Positions 32,716 through 42,543 are shown, numbered from the stretch's first letter. The stretch: 64,000 nucleotides of DNA from [Ruminococcus] torques ATCC 27756 (GCF_000153925.1 NZ_DS264344.1:62001-126000); one strand, 5' to 3'. A program made the numbers and translations. The notes: generated from the letters alone by a model not told the origin.

Positions 32716-34131
32716 ATGGCAGAAATTGAAAAAAAACCGGTTAAAATAGTAGAAACGATTCTGCGTGACGCGCATCAGTCATTGATCGCTACAAGAATGA
32801 CTACAGAACAGATGCTTCCGATCATTGAAAAGATGGATCAGGTCGGTTATCATGCAGTTGAATGCTGGGGAGGAGCTACGTTTGATGCGTCTTTGCGCTT
32901 CCTGAAAGAAGATCCATGGGAGAGGCTTCGTAAATTCCGTGACGGATTTAAAAATACAAAACTTCAGATGCTGTTCCGCGGACAAAATATTCTGGGGTAT
33001 CGCCCGTACGCAGATGATGTAGTAGAATACTTTGTACAAAAATCAGCGGCAAATGGAATTGATATTATCCGAATTTTTGATTGTCTGAATGATATCAGAA
33101 ACTTGAAGACAGCAGTGACGGCCGCAAATAAAGAAAAAGCACATGCACAGGTAGCGATGTCTTATACACTTGGCGATGCGTATACTCTTGATTACTGGGT
33201 GGATCTTGCAAAGAGAATCGAAGATATGGGAGCGAATTCTATTTGCGTTAAAGATATGGCAGGACTTCTTGTTCCGTATGAAGCGACAGAACTTGTCACA
33301 GCGCTGAAAGAGGCAGTAAATATCCCGATTGAAATGCATACGCATTATACATCGGGAGTTGCTTCGATGACTTATATGAAATCTGTAGAGGCAGGAGCTG
33401 ATATCATTGACACCGCAATGTCTCCGTTTGCTCTCGGAACGTCGCAGCCGGCAACGGAAGTGATGGTGGAAACGTTCAAAGGTACGCCGTATGATACTGG
33501 ATTAGATCAGAAACTGTTATCTGAGATTGCGGATTATTTCCGTCCGATCAGAGATGAAGCGCTTGAAAGCGGACTGCTTAATCCGAAAAACCTCGGAGTT
33601 AATATTAAGACTTTATTATATCAGGTTCCGGGAGGAATGCTTTCTAATCTGACATCTCAGTTAAAAGAACAGGGAGCGGAAGAAAAATTCTATGAAGTGC
33701 TTGAGGAAGTACCACGCGTGCGTAAAGATCTTGGCGAGCCGCCGCTTGTTACTCCGTCTTCTCAGATTGTCGGAACACAGGCTGTATTTAATGTTCTGAT
33801 GGGTGAGAGATATAAGATGGCGACAAAAGAGACAAAAGATATTCTTGCAGGAAAATATGGCGCGACTGTAAAACCGGTTGACGCTCAGCTTCAGAAAAAG
33901 ATTTTAGGTGAGAATGCAGAGATCATCACATGTCGTCCGGCAGATTTGATCCCGAATGAGCTCGATACACTTCGCAAAGAGTGCGAGCAGTGGATACAGC
34001 AGGATGAAGATGTTCTTACGTATGCATTATTCCCGCAGGTTGCCGTTGATTTCTTTAAATACAGACAGGCACAGCAGACAAAAGTTGACGCTGCAGTAGC
34101 AGATACTAAGAACGGAGCATATCCGGTATAG
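32716..34131 (+). CDS. oadA: Oxaloacetate decarboxylase alpha / pyruvate carboxyltransferase (5S-like) subunit
   Basis: A 471-residue carboxyltransferase of the DRE-TIM barrel fold. VETILRDAHQSLIATRM (metal and substrate residues), the VECWGGATFDASLRFL segment, the carboxylated-lysine region ICVKDMAGLL and the metal site IEMHTHYTSGVASM are present. It ends after the post-barrel domain without a biotinyl domain, so it depends on the separate carrier. It transfers carboxyl between oxaloacetate/pyruvate and biotin. With MmdA and the carrier the operon has all three catalytic classes of a methylmalonyl-CoA:pyruvate transcarboxylase plus a Na+ pump. A terminator follows 16 bp after the stop. Confidence 0.93.
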   Translation: MAEIEKKPVKIVETILRDAHQSLIATRMTTEQMLPIIEKMDQVGYHAVECWGGATFDASLRFLKEDPWERLRKFRDGFKNTKLQMLFRGQNILGYRPYADDVVEYFVQKSAANGIDIIRIFDCLNDIRNLKTAVTAANKEKAHAQVAMSYTLGDAYTLDYWVDLAKRIEDMGANSICVKDMAGLLVPYEATELVTALKEAVNIPIEMHTHYTSGVASMTYMKSVEAGADIIDTAMSPFALGTSQPATEVMVETFKGTPYDTGLDQKLLSEIADYFRPIRDEALESGLLNPKNLGVNIKTLLYQVPGGMLSNLTSQLKEQGAEEKFYEVLEEVPRVRKDLGEPPLVTPSSQIVGTQAVFNVLMGERYKMATKETKDILAGKYGATVKPVDAQLQKKILGENAEIITCRPADLIPNELDTLRKECEQWIQQDEDVLTYALFPQVAVDFFKYRQAQQTKVDAAVADTKNGAYPV

Positions 34132-34146
34132 ATAAAAGGAATAGTG

Positions 34147-34192
34147 ACAGGATCGAACGATTGAATTTATTCAGGAGATCGATCCTGTTTTA
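34147..34192 (+). terminator. Terminator of the decarboxylase operon
   Basis: ACAGGATCGA (34147-34156) and TCGATCCTGT (34179-34188) are a perfect 10-bp stem followed by TTTATTT. Confidence 0.88.
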
Positions 34193-34193
34193 T

Positions 34194-34222
34194 TTGTACT
34201 CTTTTTCGTTTAGTGGTATCAT
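34194..34222 (+). promoter_or_regulatory. Promoter of the aminopeptidase gene
   Basis: TTGTAC (34194-34199), a 17-nt spacer and TATCAT (34217-34222), 33 bp before the start codon and starting right at the previous terminator. Confidence 0.65.
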
Positions 34223-34254
34223 AAAAAGGAATTTTGAGAAGCGGGAGGTCTTGA

Positions 34255-36054
34255 ATGAAATATTCGGGAAGCATTTCAGATAGAATTAAGGCTCTTAGAG
34301 CCGAGATGAGACGGGAGAAGATAGATCTTTATATTATTCCGTCAACAGATTATCATAACAGTGAATATATAGGTGAATATTTTAAGGAACGTCAATATAT
34401 GACCGGATTTACAGGTTCTGCGGGAACTGTAGTGTTTACAGAGGAGAAAGCGGGGCTTTGGACAGACGGGCGCTATTTTATACAGGCAGAACAAGAACTG
34501 CAGGGCAGTGAGATCATCCTTTTTAAAGCAGGGGAGCCGGGCTGTCCGGAAATCGAAGAATTTATACGGACAGAATTGCCGGAAGGCGGAAAGATCGGAT
34601 TTGATGGCCGTACGATTCGGGTAGAACAAGGAAAAGAATTTGAAAAGATTGCCGAAGAAAAATGCGGAGCGCTGTCTTATCTTTCGGATCTTGTCGATGT
34701 TGTCTGGAAAGACAGACCGCCTTTGCCGACGGAAAAAGCGTTCTTTTTGGATGAATTTTACTCGGGAGAAACAGCAGCTTCTAAGTTGGAAAGAGTAAGG
34801 TGTAAGATGGATGAATCAGGAGCTGATGTACATCTGTTATCAAGTCTTGATGATATTGCGTGGCTATTAAACATCAGAGGAAACGATATCTTGTGTTGTC
34901 CTCTTGTTTTGGCATATTTAATAATCTATAAGGATCATGTTGAATTGTTTGCAGATGAAGAAAAGTTCTCCGATGATATGAAACGGGAATTTGCGAAAAA
35001 TCATGTTGCTCTAAGACCATATACAGAAATCGAAAATGCGGTCGGAAAACTAAGCGGCAGGAAGAAAATGCTGATAGATCCCGAGCGTCTTAGCTATGCT
35101 TTATATAAATTGATACCGGATGAAACTGAAATGATAGAGAAAGAGAATCCGGAAATCATAATGAAATCTGTAAAAAATGATATTGAAACAGAGCATATTC
35201 GCAGGGCGCATTTAAAGGATGCGGCTGCACATACAAAATTTATATATTGGCTGAAAGAAAATATCGGGAAAACAGAGATTACCGAACGGTCAGCTTCCGC
35301 TCGTTTAGAAGAGTTTAGAAAAGAGCAGGATGGATATTTAGGACCAAGTTTTGAACCAATCAGCGCATACTACGAACATGGAGCGATTGTCCATTACAGT
35401 GCATCGAAGGAAAGCGACGCACGATTAGAAAAGGGGCATTTTCTTTTAACAGATACCGGAGGACATTATAAGGATGGATCGACTGATATTACAAGAACCG
35501 TGGCTTTAGGTGAAGTGAGTTATCAGGAAAAAGAAGATTTCACTCTTGTTTTGCGTTCGATGCTCAGACTTATGAACGCTGTGTTTTTGGAAGGGTGCAG
35601 CGGTGCGAATTTAGACTGTCTTGCAAGAGAAGTGTTTTGGAAGGAAAGGCTGAATTTTAATCATGGCACGGGTCATGGGGTTGGATATCTTTTGAATATT
35701 CACGAGCCTCCGATTAATTTCAGATGGAAGGAAGGCAAAAATGCTGCGCCGGCTCTTCAAAAAAATATGATAATTACAGATGAACCTGGGATTTACAGAG
35801 CAGGCCGACATGGCGTCAGAATTGAAAATGAGCTTCTTGTCGTAGAAGATACGCAGAACGAGTTCGGAAAGTTTTTGAAATTTGAGCCGCTTACCTATGT
35901 TCCGATTGATCTTGATGCAATTCTCCCTGAAAAAATGAGTGATGAAGAAAAAAAGATGCTGAACGAATATCATGCTGCCGTTTATGAAAAAGTCGGAATG
36001 TATTTAGAGGAGAACGAGCGAGAGTGGCTGAAGCGATATACAAGACCGATATAA
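34255..36054 (+). CDS. Xaa-Pro aminopeptidase (M24B, long APP1-like form)
   Basis: A 599-residue cytoplasmic metallopeptidase removing N-terminal residues before proline. Two creatinase-like N-terminal domains precede the pita-bread catalytic domain, as in eukaryote-like aminopeptidase P1. Metal ligands lie in LLTDTGGHYKDGSTDITRT (two Asp), NHGTGHGVGYLLNIHEPP (His), ITDEPGIYR (Glu) and GVRIENELLV (Glu). GGGAGG lies 8 nt before ATG 34255. It is a single gene between two promoters. Confidence 0.93.
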   Translation: MKYSGSISDRIKALRAEMRREKIDLYIIPSTDYHNSEYIGEYFKERQYMTGFTGSAGTVVFTEEKAGLWTDGRYFIQAEQELQGSEIILFKAGEPGCPEIEEFIRTELPEGGKIGFDGRTIRVEQGKEFEKIAEEKCGALSYLSDLVDVVWKDRPPLPTEKAFFLDEFYSGETAASKLERVRCKMDESGADVHLLSSLDDIAWLLNIRGNDILCCPLVLAYLIIYKDHVELFADEEKFSDDMKREFAKNHVALRPYTEIENAVGKLSGRKKMLIDPERLSYALYKLIPDETEMIEKENPEIIMKSVKNDIETEHIRRAHLKDAAAHTKFIYWLKENIGKTEITERSASARLEEFRKEQDGYLGPSFEPISAYYEHGAIVHYSASKESDARLEKGHFLLTDTGGHYKDGSTDITRTVALGEVSYQEKEDFTLVLRSMLRLMNAVFLEGCSGANLDCLAREVFWKERLNFNHGTGHGVGYLLNIHEPPINFRWKEGKNAAPALQKNMIITDEPGIYRAGRHGVRIENELLVVEDTQNEFGKFLKFEPLTYVPIDLDAILPEKMSDEEKKMLNEYHAAVYEKVGMYLEENEREWLKRYTRPI

Positions 36055-36079
36055 ATTATGCACATCTGCAAATCGGACA

Positions 36080-36108
36080 ATGACAGTAAAGAAAAAATAA
36101 GATATAAT
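36080..36108 (+). promoter_or_regulatory. Promoter of the RpiR-type regulator gene
   Basis: ATGACA (36080-36085), a 17-nt spacer and TATAAT (36103-36108), 37 bp before the start codon. Confidence 0.6.
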
Positions 36109-36144
36109 CAGTTGGTGATAATTGAGAAAAAGTAGGAAACAAAA

Positions 36145-37080
36145 ATGGGACAAAATGAAACAACGACAAATGAACTTTTATTAAGAATTAAAGAAAAATA
36201 TAAAAAAATGAGTAAAGGACAGCGGCGTCTTGCAGATTATGTATGCAATGATTACGACAAAGCGGTTTTTTTGACGGCTGCCAAATTAGGAGAGATCGTC
36301 GGGGTCAGTGAGTCAACTGTAGTGCGATTCGCTACACAGCTTGGCTATAAAGGATATCCGGGATTTCAAAAGGCATTAGAAGAACTTGTCCGTAATAAGC
36401 TGAATTCGATCCAGAGGATGGAAGTGACGTATGGAAGAATCAGCCAAAGTGAAATACTGGAAACTGTTCTTCAATCCGATATAGATAAGATTAAGATGAC
36501 TCTTGCAGATATCGACCATAAAGCATTTGATCTTGCGATTGACACGCTCCTGAATGCGAGGAGAGTTTATGTAATAGGGATCAGAAGCTGCGCTCCGTTA
36601 GCATCATTTTTAGGATTTTACTTAAATCTTGTTTGTGATAACGTATCTGTTGTCGATGTAAACAGTTCCAGTGAAATATTTGAACAGTTGATCAGAATTA
36701 ACGAACATGATGTTATCATAGGGATCAGTTTTCCGAGATATTCTATGCGGACATTAAAAGCATTGGAGTTTGCAAGTAACCGAAAGGCAAAAGTGATCAC
36801 TTTAACGGACAGCGTCCATTCGCCTATGAATCTGTATTCATCGTGCAATCTGATTGCAAGAAGTGATATGGCGTCGATCGTAGACTCTCTTGTAGCGCCG
36901 TTAAGCGTAGTGAATGCTCTCGTAGTGGCGCTTTGCATGAAGAGACAAAAAGAAGTTGTATCAACACTTGAGACGTTAGAGGAAATATGGGGAGAATATG
37001 AAGTGTACAGCAGAGATGAATTAGATCCTATGAAACGTTCGTTTTTCCCGGATGAAACGGCAGGAGGAAAAGATGAGTAA
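36145..37080 (+). CDS. MurR/RpiR family transcriptional regulator
   Basis: A 311-residue regulator. The N-terminal RpiR-type HTH (~residues 20-95: SKGQRRLADYV, VGVSESTVVRFATQLGYKGY, PGFQKALEEL) is followed by a SIS sugar-phosphate-binding domain (~125-260: ARRVYVIGIRSCAPLASFLG, DVIIGISFPRYSMRTLKALE). The effector is probably a phosphorylated sugar or amino sugar, but no sugar pathway gene is adjacent, so the regulon is unknown. The ribosome site is weak (GTAGGA). It overlaps the FAD oxidoreductase gene by 8 nt. Confidence 0.9.
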   Translation: MGQNETTTNELLLRIKEKYKKMSKGQRRLADYVCNDYDKAVFLTAAKLGEIVGVSESTVVRFATQLGYKGYPGFQKALEELVRNKLNSIQRMEVTYGRISQSEILETVLQSDIDKIKMTLADIDHKAFDLAIDTLLNARRVYVIGIRSCAPLASFLGFYLNLVCDNVSVVDVNSSSEIFEQLIRINEHDVIIGISFPRYSMRTLKALEFASNRKAKVITLTDSVHSPMNLYSSCNLIARSDMASIVDSLVAPLSVVNALVVALCMKRQKEVVSTLETLEEIWGEYEVYSRDELDPMKRSFFPDETAGGKDE

Positions 37081-38329
37081 AGTGATAGTTGTCGGAGGCG
37101 GAGCCGCAGGAATGATGGCGGCTGTATTTGCCGCCGAAAACGGGCATCATGTTCAGATTTATGAGAAAAATGACAGATTGGGCAGGAAATTATTTATAAC
37201 GGGAAAGGGACGCTGTAATATTACAAATGCATCGGATGTTGAAGAATTATTTCAGGCGGTAGTTAGTAACCCAAAGTTTTTATATAGTGCATTTTACAGT
37301 TTTACGAATGAACAGGTGATCGACTTTTTTGAAAATCTCGGTGTGAAGACGAAGGTTGAAAGAGGAAACAGAGTCTTTCCTGTTTCCGATCATTCGTCGG
37401 ATATAATCGGGGCGCTTCAAAGAGAACTGCACCGTCTCGGCGTTCAGATATCTCTTTGTACGGAAGTGGAAAAAATATGTGTAGAAAACGAGAAAATAAC
37501 AGGAATCATTATTTCTGATGATTCCCAAAAACAAAAGCAGCATTTTGTTGACGCAGATGCGGTGATCATAGCGACTGGAGGGATTTCTTATCCTGCTACA
37601 GGATCGACAGGAGACGGATACCGATTTGCAAAAACATGCGGGCATAAGGTTACCGAACTTTTTCCGGCTCTCGTTCCGATGGAAGTAAAAGAATGGTATG
37701 CAAAACAGCTTCAGGGTCTGTCGCTTCGGAACGTATGTATCCGTGTGACCGACGGAAAAAGGAAATTATATGAAGAATTCGGAGAGATGCTGTTTACCCA
37801 TTATGGAGTGACAGGTCCGGTTATTTTAAGCGCTAGCAGTATTGTAGGAAAAAGGCTGAAAGAAAAAGAGCTGACTTTACATATCGACTTAAAACCGGCG
37901 CTTACAGAAGAACAGCTCGACAAACGGATTCTCAGAGAGTTCGATGCGAATCATAACAAACAGTTTAAAAATGCAGTCGATAGTTTGTTTCCGGCAAAAC
38001 TAAAACCTGTTATGACAGAACTTTCAGGTATTGCGGAAGAAAAGAAAGTAAATGAGATTACAAAAGAAGAAAGAATGCGGTTTGTACGTCTGATCAAAGA
38101 TTTTAAAATGACGCTTACAAGTTTAAGAAGCTATAGCGAGGCGATCATTACAAAAGGCGGAGTAAGCGTAAAAGAGATCCATCCGGGAACAATGGAGTCA
38201 AAGTTTGTTAAAAATTTATATTTTTCGGGAGAAGTTTTGGATCTTGATGCTCTTACAGGAGGTTATAATCTTCAGATTGCATGGTCTACGGCATATCTTG
38301 CGGGAATGAATGCCGGAAGAGAAGAATAA
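37073..38329 (+). CDS. HI0933-family FAD-dependent oxidoreductase
   Basis: A 418-residue flavoprotein with a two-dinucleotide-binding Rossmann fold. The FAD motif VIVVGGGAAGMMAAVFAAE sits at the N-terminus, with YEKNDRLGRKLFITGKGRCNITN as the HI0933 signature, ATGGISYPATGSTGDGYRFA midway and the closing YFSGEVLDLDALTGGYNLQ with AWSTAYLAG. The family is often named aminoacetone oxidase or YhiN; its true substrate is not settled. ATG 37073 is chosen since AGGAGG ends 6 nt before it; an in-frame ATG at 37052 lacks a site. It leads the core cmk-ispH-rpsA run. Confidence 0.9.
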   Translation: MSKVIVVGGGAAGMMAAVFAAENGHHVQIYEKNDRLGRKLFITGKGRCNITNASDVEELFQAVVSNPKFLYSAFYSFTNEQVIDFFENLGVKTKVERGNRVFPVSDHSSDIIGALQRELHRLGVQISLCTEVEKICVENEKITGIIISDDSQKQKQHFVDADAVIIATGGISYPATGSTGDGYRFAKTCGHKVTELFPALVPMEVKEWYAKQLQGLSLRNVCIRVTDGKRKLYEEFGEMLFTHYGVTGPVILSASSIVGKRLKEKELTLHIDLKPALTEEQLDKRILREFDANHNKQFKNAVDSLFPAKLKPVMTELSGIAEEKKVNEITKEERMRFVRLIKDFKMTLTSLRSYSEAIITKGGVSVKEIHPGTMESKFVKNLYFSGEVLDLDALTGGYNLQIAWSTAYLAGMNAGREE

Positions 38330-38359
38330 AAGAAAAAGCAGTAAGAAAGGGGAAAGAAA

Positions 38360-39016
38360 ATGGGATATAATGTGGCGGTGGACGGCCCGGCAGGAGCCGG
38401 AAAAAGTACGATAGCAAAACTGGTGGCGAAAGAAAAAGGATATATATATGTAGATACAGGAGCAATGTATAGAGGATTGGCGATCCATTTTCTGAAAAAA
38501 GGAATTTCGCCGGAAGACAAAGAGGCTGTTGCAAAAGCGTGCATAGATGCAGATGTAAGTATTGTGTACGAAAACGGAGTACAGCAGGTTTATTTAAACG
38601 GTGAAAATATTACAGGCATGCTTCGTACAGAAGAAGTTGGAAATATGGCGTCAAAAACGTCGGCTATCCCGGCGGTTAGGGAAAAGCTTTTAGAATTGCA
38701 GAAAACGCTGGCACGCGAAAAAGATGTGATCATGGACGGACGGGATATCGGAACAAATATTCTTCCGAATGCAGATGTGAAAATCTATCTGACTGCCAGC
38801 GTAGAAACAAGAGCAAAACGTAGATATGATGAGCTTGCGTCAAAAGGAGAATCATGTGACTTTGACGAGATTGCACGGGATATCAAGGAAAGAGATGAAC
38901 GTGACATGACAAGAGAAATTGCACCGTTGAAAAAAGCAGAGGATGCGATCTTAGTAGACAGTTCGGATATGACGATTGATGAAGTGGTAAGTAAAATATG
39001 CAGCTTCTGTAATTAG
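38360..39016 (+). CDS. cmk: Cytidylate kinase
   Basis: A 218-residue (d)CMP kinase making (d)CDP with ATP. The Walker A is DGPAGAGKSTIAK at residues 8-20, then the CMP-binding segment DTGAMYRGLAIHF, the bacterial CMP insert, and MDGRDIGTNILPNADVKIYL (catalytic Asp-Arg). LID: RRYDELASKGE. It is complete. GGGG-type ribosome site 8 nt upstream. Stands ahead of ispH and rpsA, a gene order conserved in Clostridia. Confidence 0.95.
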   Translation: MGYNVAVDGPAGAGKSTIAKLVAKEKGYIYVDTGAMYRGLAIHFLKKGISPEDKEAVAKACIDADVSIVYENGVQQVYLNGENITGMLRTEEVGNMASKTSAIPAVREKLLELQKTLAREKDVIMDGRDIGTNILPNADVKIYLTASVETRAKRRYDELASKGESCDFDEIARDIKERDERDMTREIAPLKKAEDAILVDSSDMTIDEVVSKICSFCN

Positions 39017-39031
39017 TGAGAGGAAAATACA

Positions 39032-39883
39032 GTGAAAGTGATAAAAGCAAAGACTGCCGGATTTTGTTTCGGAGTAAAGCGGGCGGTTGACACGGTATAT
39101 AAGCAGGTAGATACAAAGTGTGGACAGATTTATACGTATGGTCCGATTATCCACAATGAAGAAGTTATCAAAGATATGAGGGATAAAGGGGTTATCGTAC
39201 TACGTTCTGAAGAAGATTTGGATATGATCAGTCAAGGTACGGTCATTATCCGGTCTCACGGAGTGGAAAAACGCATTTATGAAAAGATCGAACAAAAAGG
39301 TCTTAGAATTGTAGATGCTACCTGCCCATTTGTGAAAAAGATTCATAATATTGTATCTGAAAAGAGCGGAGAGGGATTTCATATTATTATAATCGGAAAC
39401 CCGGAACATCCTGAAGTTGTAGGGATAAAAGGATGGGCGAAAGACAATGTAACCGTCATACAAAGTGCGGAAGATGCGGAATGTTTTACAGCGGATCGAA
39501 AAGAGAAAATCTGCATTGTTTCCCAGACGACATTTAATTACAATAAATTTAAAGATTTAGTTGAAATTATAATGAAAAAGAGTTATGATGTAAGTGTTTT
39601 AAATACAATCTGTAATGCTACAAAAGAGCGTCAGACTGAAGCTGAAAGCATTGCAGAGTCGGTGGATGCTATGATCGTTATTGGAGATAAACATAGTTCC
39701 AATACTCAGAAATTAGTTGAGATCTGCCGCAAAGCATGTGACAATACGTACTATATACAGACACTTGACGATTTGGATTTGAATCAATTAGGGTCAGTGG
39801 AAACAGTAGGTATTACAGCAGGGGCATCCACGCCCAACAATATAATTGAGGAGGTTCAAAATAATGTCAGAATTATCTTTTGA
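39032..39883 (+). CDS. ispH: 4-hydroxy-3-methylbut-2-enyl diphosphate reductase
   Basis: A 283-residue [4Fe-4S] enzyme, last step of the MEP isoprenoid pathway, giving IPP and DMAPP. The three cluster cysteines are seen in KTAGFCFGVKRAVD (Cys near 12), VDATCPFVKKIH (~95) and LNTICNATKERQ (~190); the catalytic Glu-containing region TTFNYNKF and the closing TAGASTPNNIIEEV are present. The start is GTG 39032 after GAGAGG. Its last 20 nt overlap the rpsA start in a different frame. In several Clostridia IspH and S1 are one fused protein; here they are split but still overlapping. Confidence 0.95.
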   Translation: MKVIKAKTAGFCFGVKRAVDTVYKQVDTKCGQIYTYGPIIHNEEVIKDMRDKGVIVLRSEEDLDMISQGTVIIRSHGVEKRIYEKIEQKGLRIVDATCPFVKKIHNIVSEKSGEGFHIIIIGNPEHPEVVGIKGWAKDNVTVIQSAEDAECFTADRKEKICIVSQTTFNYNKFKDLVEIIMKKSYDVSVLNTICNATKERQTEAESIAESVDAMIVIGDKHSSNTQKLVEICRKACDNTYYIQTLDDLDLNQLGSVETVGITAGASTPNNIIEEVQNNVRIIF

Positions 39884-40967
39884 ACAGATGTTAGACGAGT
39901 CATTTAAAACGATTCACAATGGAGAAGTAGTTGAGGGAACGGTAATCGATGTAAAACCGGAAGAGATTATCCTGAATATCGGTTATAAGGCAGACGGTAT
40001 CATTACAAAGAATGAATACTCCAACGATCCGTCAGTTGACCTCACAAAAGTAGTATCCGTAGGTGATACGATGACAGTCAAAGTTTTGAAAGTAAACGAC
40101 GGAGAGGGTCAGGTTCTTCTTACATATAAGAGACTTGCAGCCGAGAAAGGAAATGAGAGACTGCGTGAAGCGTTTGAGAACAAAGAAGTCCTCAAAGCTA
40201 CAGTTACACAGATTCTCGGAGGCGGCATTTGCGCTACAGTTGATGAAGTCAGAGTGTTTATCCCGGCAAGCCTTGTATCTGATTCTTATGAGAAAGATCT
40301 TGGAAAATATGAAGGTCAGGAAATTGAATTCGTAATCAGCGAGTTCAATCCGAGAAGAAACCGTGTGATCGGAGACAGAAGACAGCTTCTTGTTGCAGAA
40401 CGTGCCGAGAAACAGAAAGAACTGTTTGCAAGATTACAAGTCGGAGACAGAGTAGACGGCGTGATCAAAAATGTGACGGATTTCGGAGCGTTTGTTGATC
40501 TTGGCGGAGTTGACGGACTTCTCCATATTTCTGAAATGTCATGGGGAAGAATTGATAATCCGAAGAAAAACTTCCACGTAGGTGATACTCTTACTGTTCT
40601 TGTGAAAGACATTCACGATACAAAAGTTGCCTTAAGTTTGAAGTTCCCGGAGACAAACCCGTGGGCGAATGCTTCAGAGAACTTTGCAGTAGGTACAGTG
40701 ATCACAGGCAAAGTTGCACGTATGACAGATTTCGGTGCATTTGTTGAACTTGCACCGGGAGTTGATGCGCTTCTTCATGTATCTCAGATTTCGAGAGAAC
40801 ATGTTGAGAAACCATCGGATGTTCTTTCTGTAGGTCAGGAGATTACAGCTAAGATTGTTGACCTGAACGAAGAAGAGAAGAAGATCAGCCTGAGCATGAA
40901 AGCATTGGAAGCTGATCGTGATGAAGAAGATGCAGTATCTGTTGATTACGAAGCAGATGCTGAGTAA
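39864..40967 (+). CDS. rpsA: Ribosomal protein S1 (four S1 domains)
   Basis: A 367-residue RNA-binding protein with four OB-fold S1 motifs (approx. residues 15-85, 100-170, 190-258, 274-345), for example [20 protein letters not shown] and [20 protein letters not shown]. Domains 3 and 4 are the best conserved. It has the shorter Firmicutes form rather than the six-domain proteobacterial S1, and probably assists translation initiation. GAGGAGG lies 8 nt before ATG 39864, all within the ispH coding region. An acidic tail ([17 protein letters not shown]) ends the protein. Confidence 0.93.
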   Translation: MSELSFEQMLDESFKTIHNGEVVEGTVIDVKPEEIILNIGYKADGIITKNEYSNDPSVDLTKVVSVGDTMTVKVLKVNDGEGQVLLTYKRLAAEKGNERLREAFENKEVLKATVTQILGGGICATVDEVRVFIPASLVSDSYEKDLGKYEGQEIEFVISEFNPRRNRVIGDRRQLLVAERAEKQKELFARLQVGDRVDGVIKNVTDFGAFVDLGGVDGLLHISEMSWGRIDNPKKNFHVGDTLTVLVKDIHDTKVALSLKFPETNPWANASENFAVGTVITGKVARMTDFGAFVELAPGVDALLHVSQISREHVEKPSDVLSVGQEITAKIVDLNEEEKKISLSMKALEADRDEEDAVSVDYEADAE

Positions 40968-40999
40968 TTATCTTTTGTATTTTATATAATGGATAAGAT

Positions 41000-41037
41000 A
41001 GGGGACGATACTTGCATAGAGTGTCGTTCTCTTTATT
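41000..41037 (+). terminator. Terminator after rpsA
   Basis: AGGGGACGATACT (41000-41012) pairs with AGAGTGTCGTTCTCT near 41018-41032 using several G-U pairs, followed by TTATT. The rest of the 238-bp gap to rnfC holds no gene and no clear promoter. Confidence 0.75.
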
Positions 41038-41205
41038 ATGTTAAAAAGATAACATTCTTCTGAAAATACAGAATTGTATGATTTTGTCGTTTGAATGACT
41101 GGATTTTTATGCTTCATTCTAGTAAAATAACGTAATATGAAAATAATGCGGGAATAGAGTGTGATAAGTAGATTCTGTTTCGGCGGGAAAGAAAGGAAGA
41201 ATATC

Positions 41206-42525
41206 ATGGGACTTCTGACATTTAAAGGCGGTATCCATCCGGATGACGGAAAGCGTTTTTCAAAAGACAGTGAAATACGTACATTACTGCCGAAAGGGGA
41301 ACTGGCGTATCCGCTTTCACAGCATATCGGAGCGCCTGCGAATCCGATCGTAAAAAAAGGAGATCATGTTTTAAAAGGACAGAAGATTGCGGAAGCAGGA
41401 GGTTTTGTGTCATCACCGATCCATGCTTCTGTATCCGGAACTGTGAAAGGAATTGAATATCGGTTTAATCCGGCAGGTACAAAAACAGAATGTATCATCA
41501 TTGAAAATGATGGAGAATACGCGGAAATAAACGATCTTACGGTGAAACCTTTTGGTGAGATGACAAGAGAAGAGATCATTGAGAGAATCGGTGAAGCCGG
41601 TATTGTCGGAATGGGAGGCGCAGGTTTTCCTACGAGGGTAAAGCTTTCTCCGAAAGAACCTGAAAAGATAGAATATATTATTGCGAACTGTGCAGAGTGT
41701 GAACCGTATATTACGGCAGATTACAGAAGGATGTTGGAGAATACCGGACAACTGGTGAACGGTATGCGTATAATCCTTTCGCTGTTTCCGAATGCAAAAG
41801 GAATCTTTGCGGTAGAAGATAATAAAAAAGACTGTATTGAAAAATTAAACAAAGAAACAGAAAATGACCCGAATATGGAAGTGAAGGCACTCATGACAAA
41901 ATATCCTCAGGGAGCGGAACGTCAGTTGATCTATGCAGTGACAAAACGTGCGATCAATTCATCTATGCTCCCGGCAGATGCGGGTTGTATTGTTGATAAT
42001 GTGGAAACATTGATCGGGATTCATATGGCAGTAGCTGAGGGGAAACCTCTTACGGAACGTGTTGTTACTGTAAGCGGAGACGCCATAAATTCTCCGGGAA
42101 ACTTTAAAGTTCTTCTTGGAACAAACCATATGGAATTAATTGAAGCGGCGGGTGGATTTTCTCAACAGCCGGAAAAATTGATATCCGGAGGGCCTATGAT
42201 GGGATTCGCCATGGTAAGTGCAGAAGCTCCGGTAACAAAAACATCTTCTTCTATTCTTGCGTTTAAGGAAGATATAGTTTCAAAAAGCGTGGAGACGGCA
42301 TGTATCAACTGTGCAAGATGCGTTGATGTCTGTCCGAGTCGTATTATACCTTCACGATTAGCCGATCTTGCCCAAAGACATGATGAAAAGGCTTTTGTTG
42401 CGATGAATGGACTTGAATGTGTGGAATGTGGATCATGCAGTTATGTGTGTCCGGCGAAAAGACCTTTGAAACAGGCTATCGGTTCTATGAGAAAAATTGC
42501 GCTTGCAAATAAAAGAAAGAAGTAA
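41206..42525 (+). CDS. rnfC: Rnf complex subunit C
   Basis: A 439-residue peripheral subunit of the Rnf complex that oxidises reduced ferredoxin and reduces NAD+ while pumping Na+ or H+. The flavin/NADH region starts FKGGIHPDDGKRFSKD and includes GIVGMGGAGFPTRVKL. Two cluster motifs CINCARCVDVCP and CVECGSCSYVCP lie near the C-terminus. The start at ATG 41206 follows GAAAGGAAG; an upstream in-frame extension lacks a site. It heads rnfCDGEAB, with gaps of 18 nt or fewer. Confidence 0.96.
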   Translation: MGLLTFKGGIHPDDGKRFSKDSEIRTLLPKGELAYPLSQHIGAPANPIVKKGDHVLKGQKIAEAGGFVSSPIHASVSGTVKGIEYRFNPAGTKTECIIIENDGEYAEINDLTVKPFGEMTREEIIERIGEAGIVGMGGAGFPTRVKLSPKEPEKIEYIIANCAECEPYITADYRRMLENTGQLVNGMRIILSLFPNAKGIFAVEDNKKDCIEKLNKETENDPNMEVKALMTKYPQGAERQLIYAVTKRAINSSMLPADAGCIVDNVETLIGIHMAVAEGKPLTERVVTVSGDAINSPGNFKVLLGTNHMELIEAAGGFSQQPEKLISGGPMMGFAMVSAEAPVTKTSSSILAFKEDIVSKSVETACINCARCVDVCPSRIIPSRLADLAQRHDEKAFVAMNGLECVECGSCSYVCPAKRPLKQAIGSMRKIALANKRKK

Positions 42526-42543
42526 GTGAGAGGTGAGAGAAAA

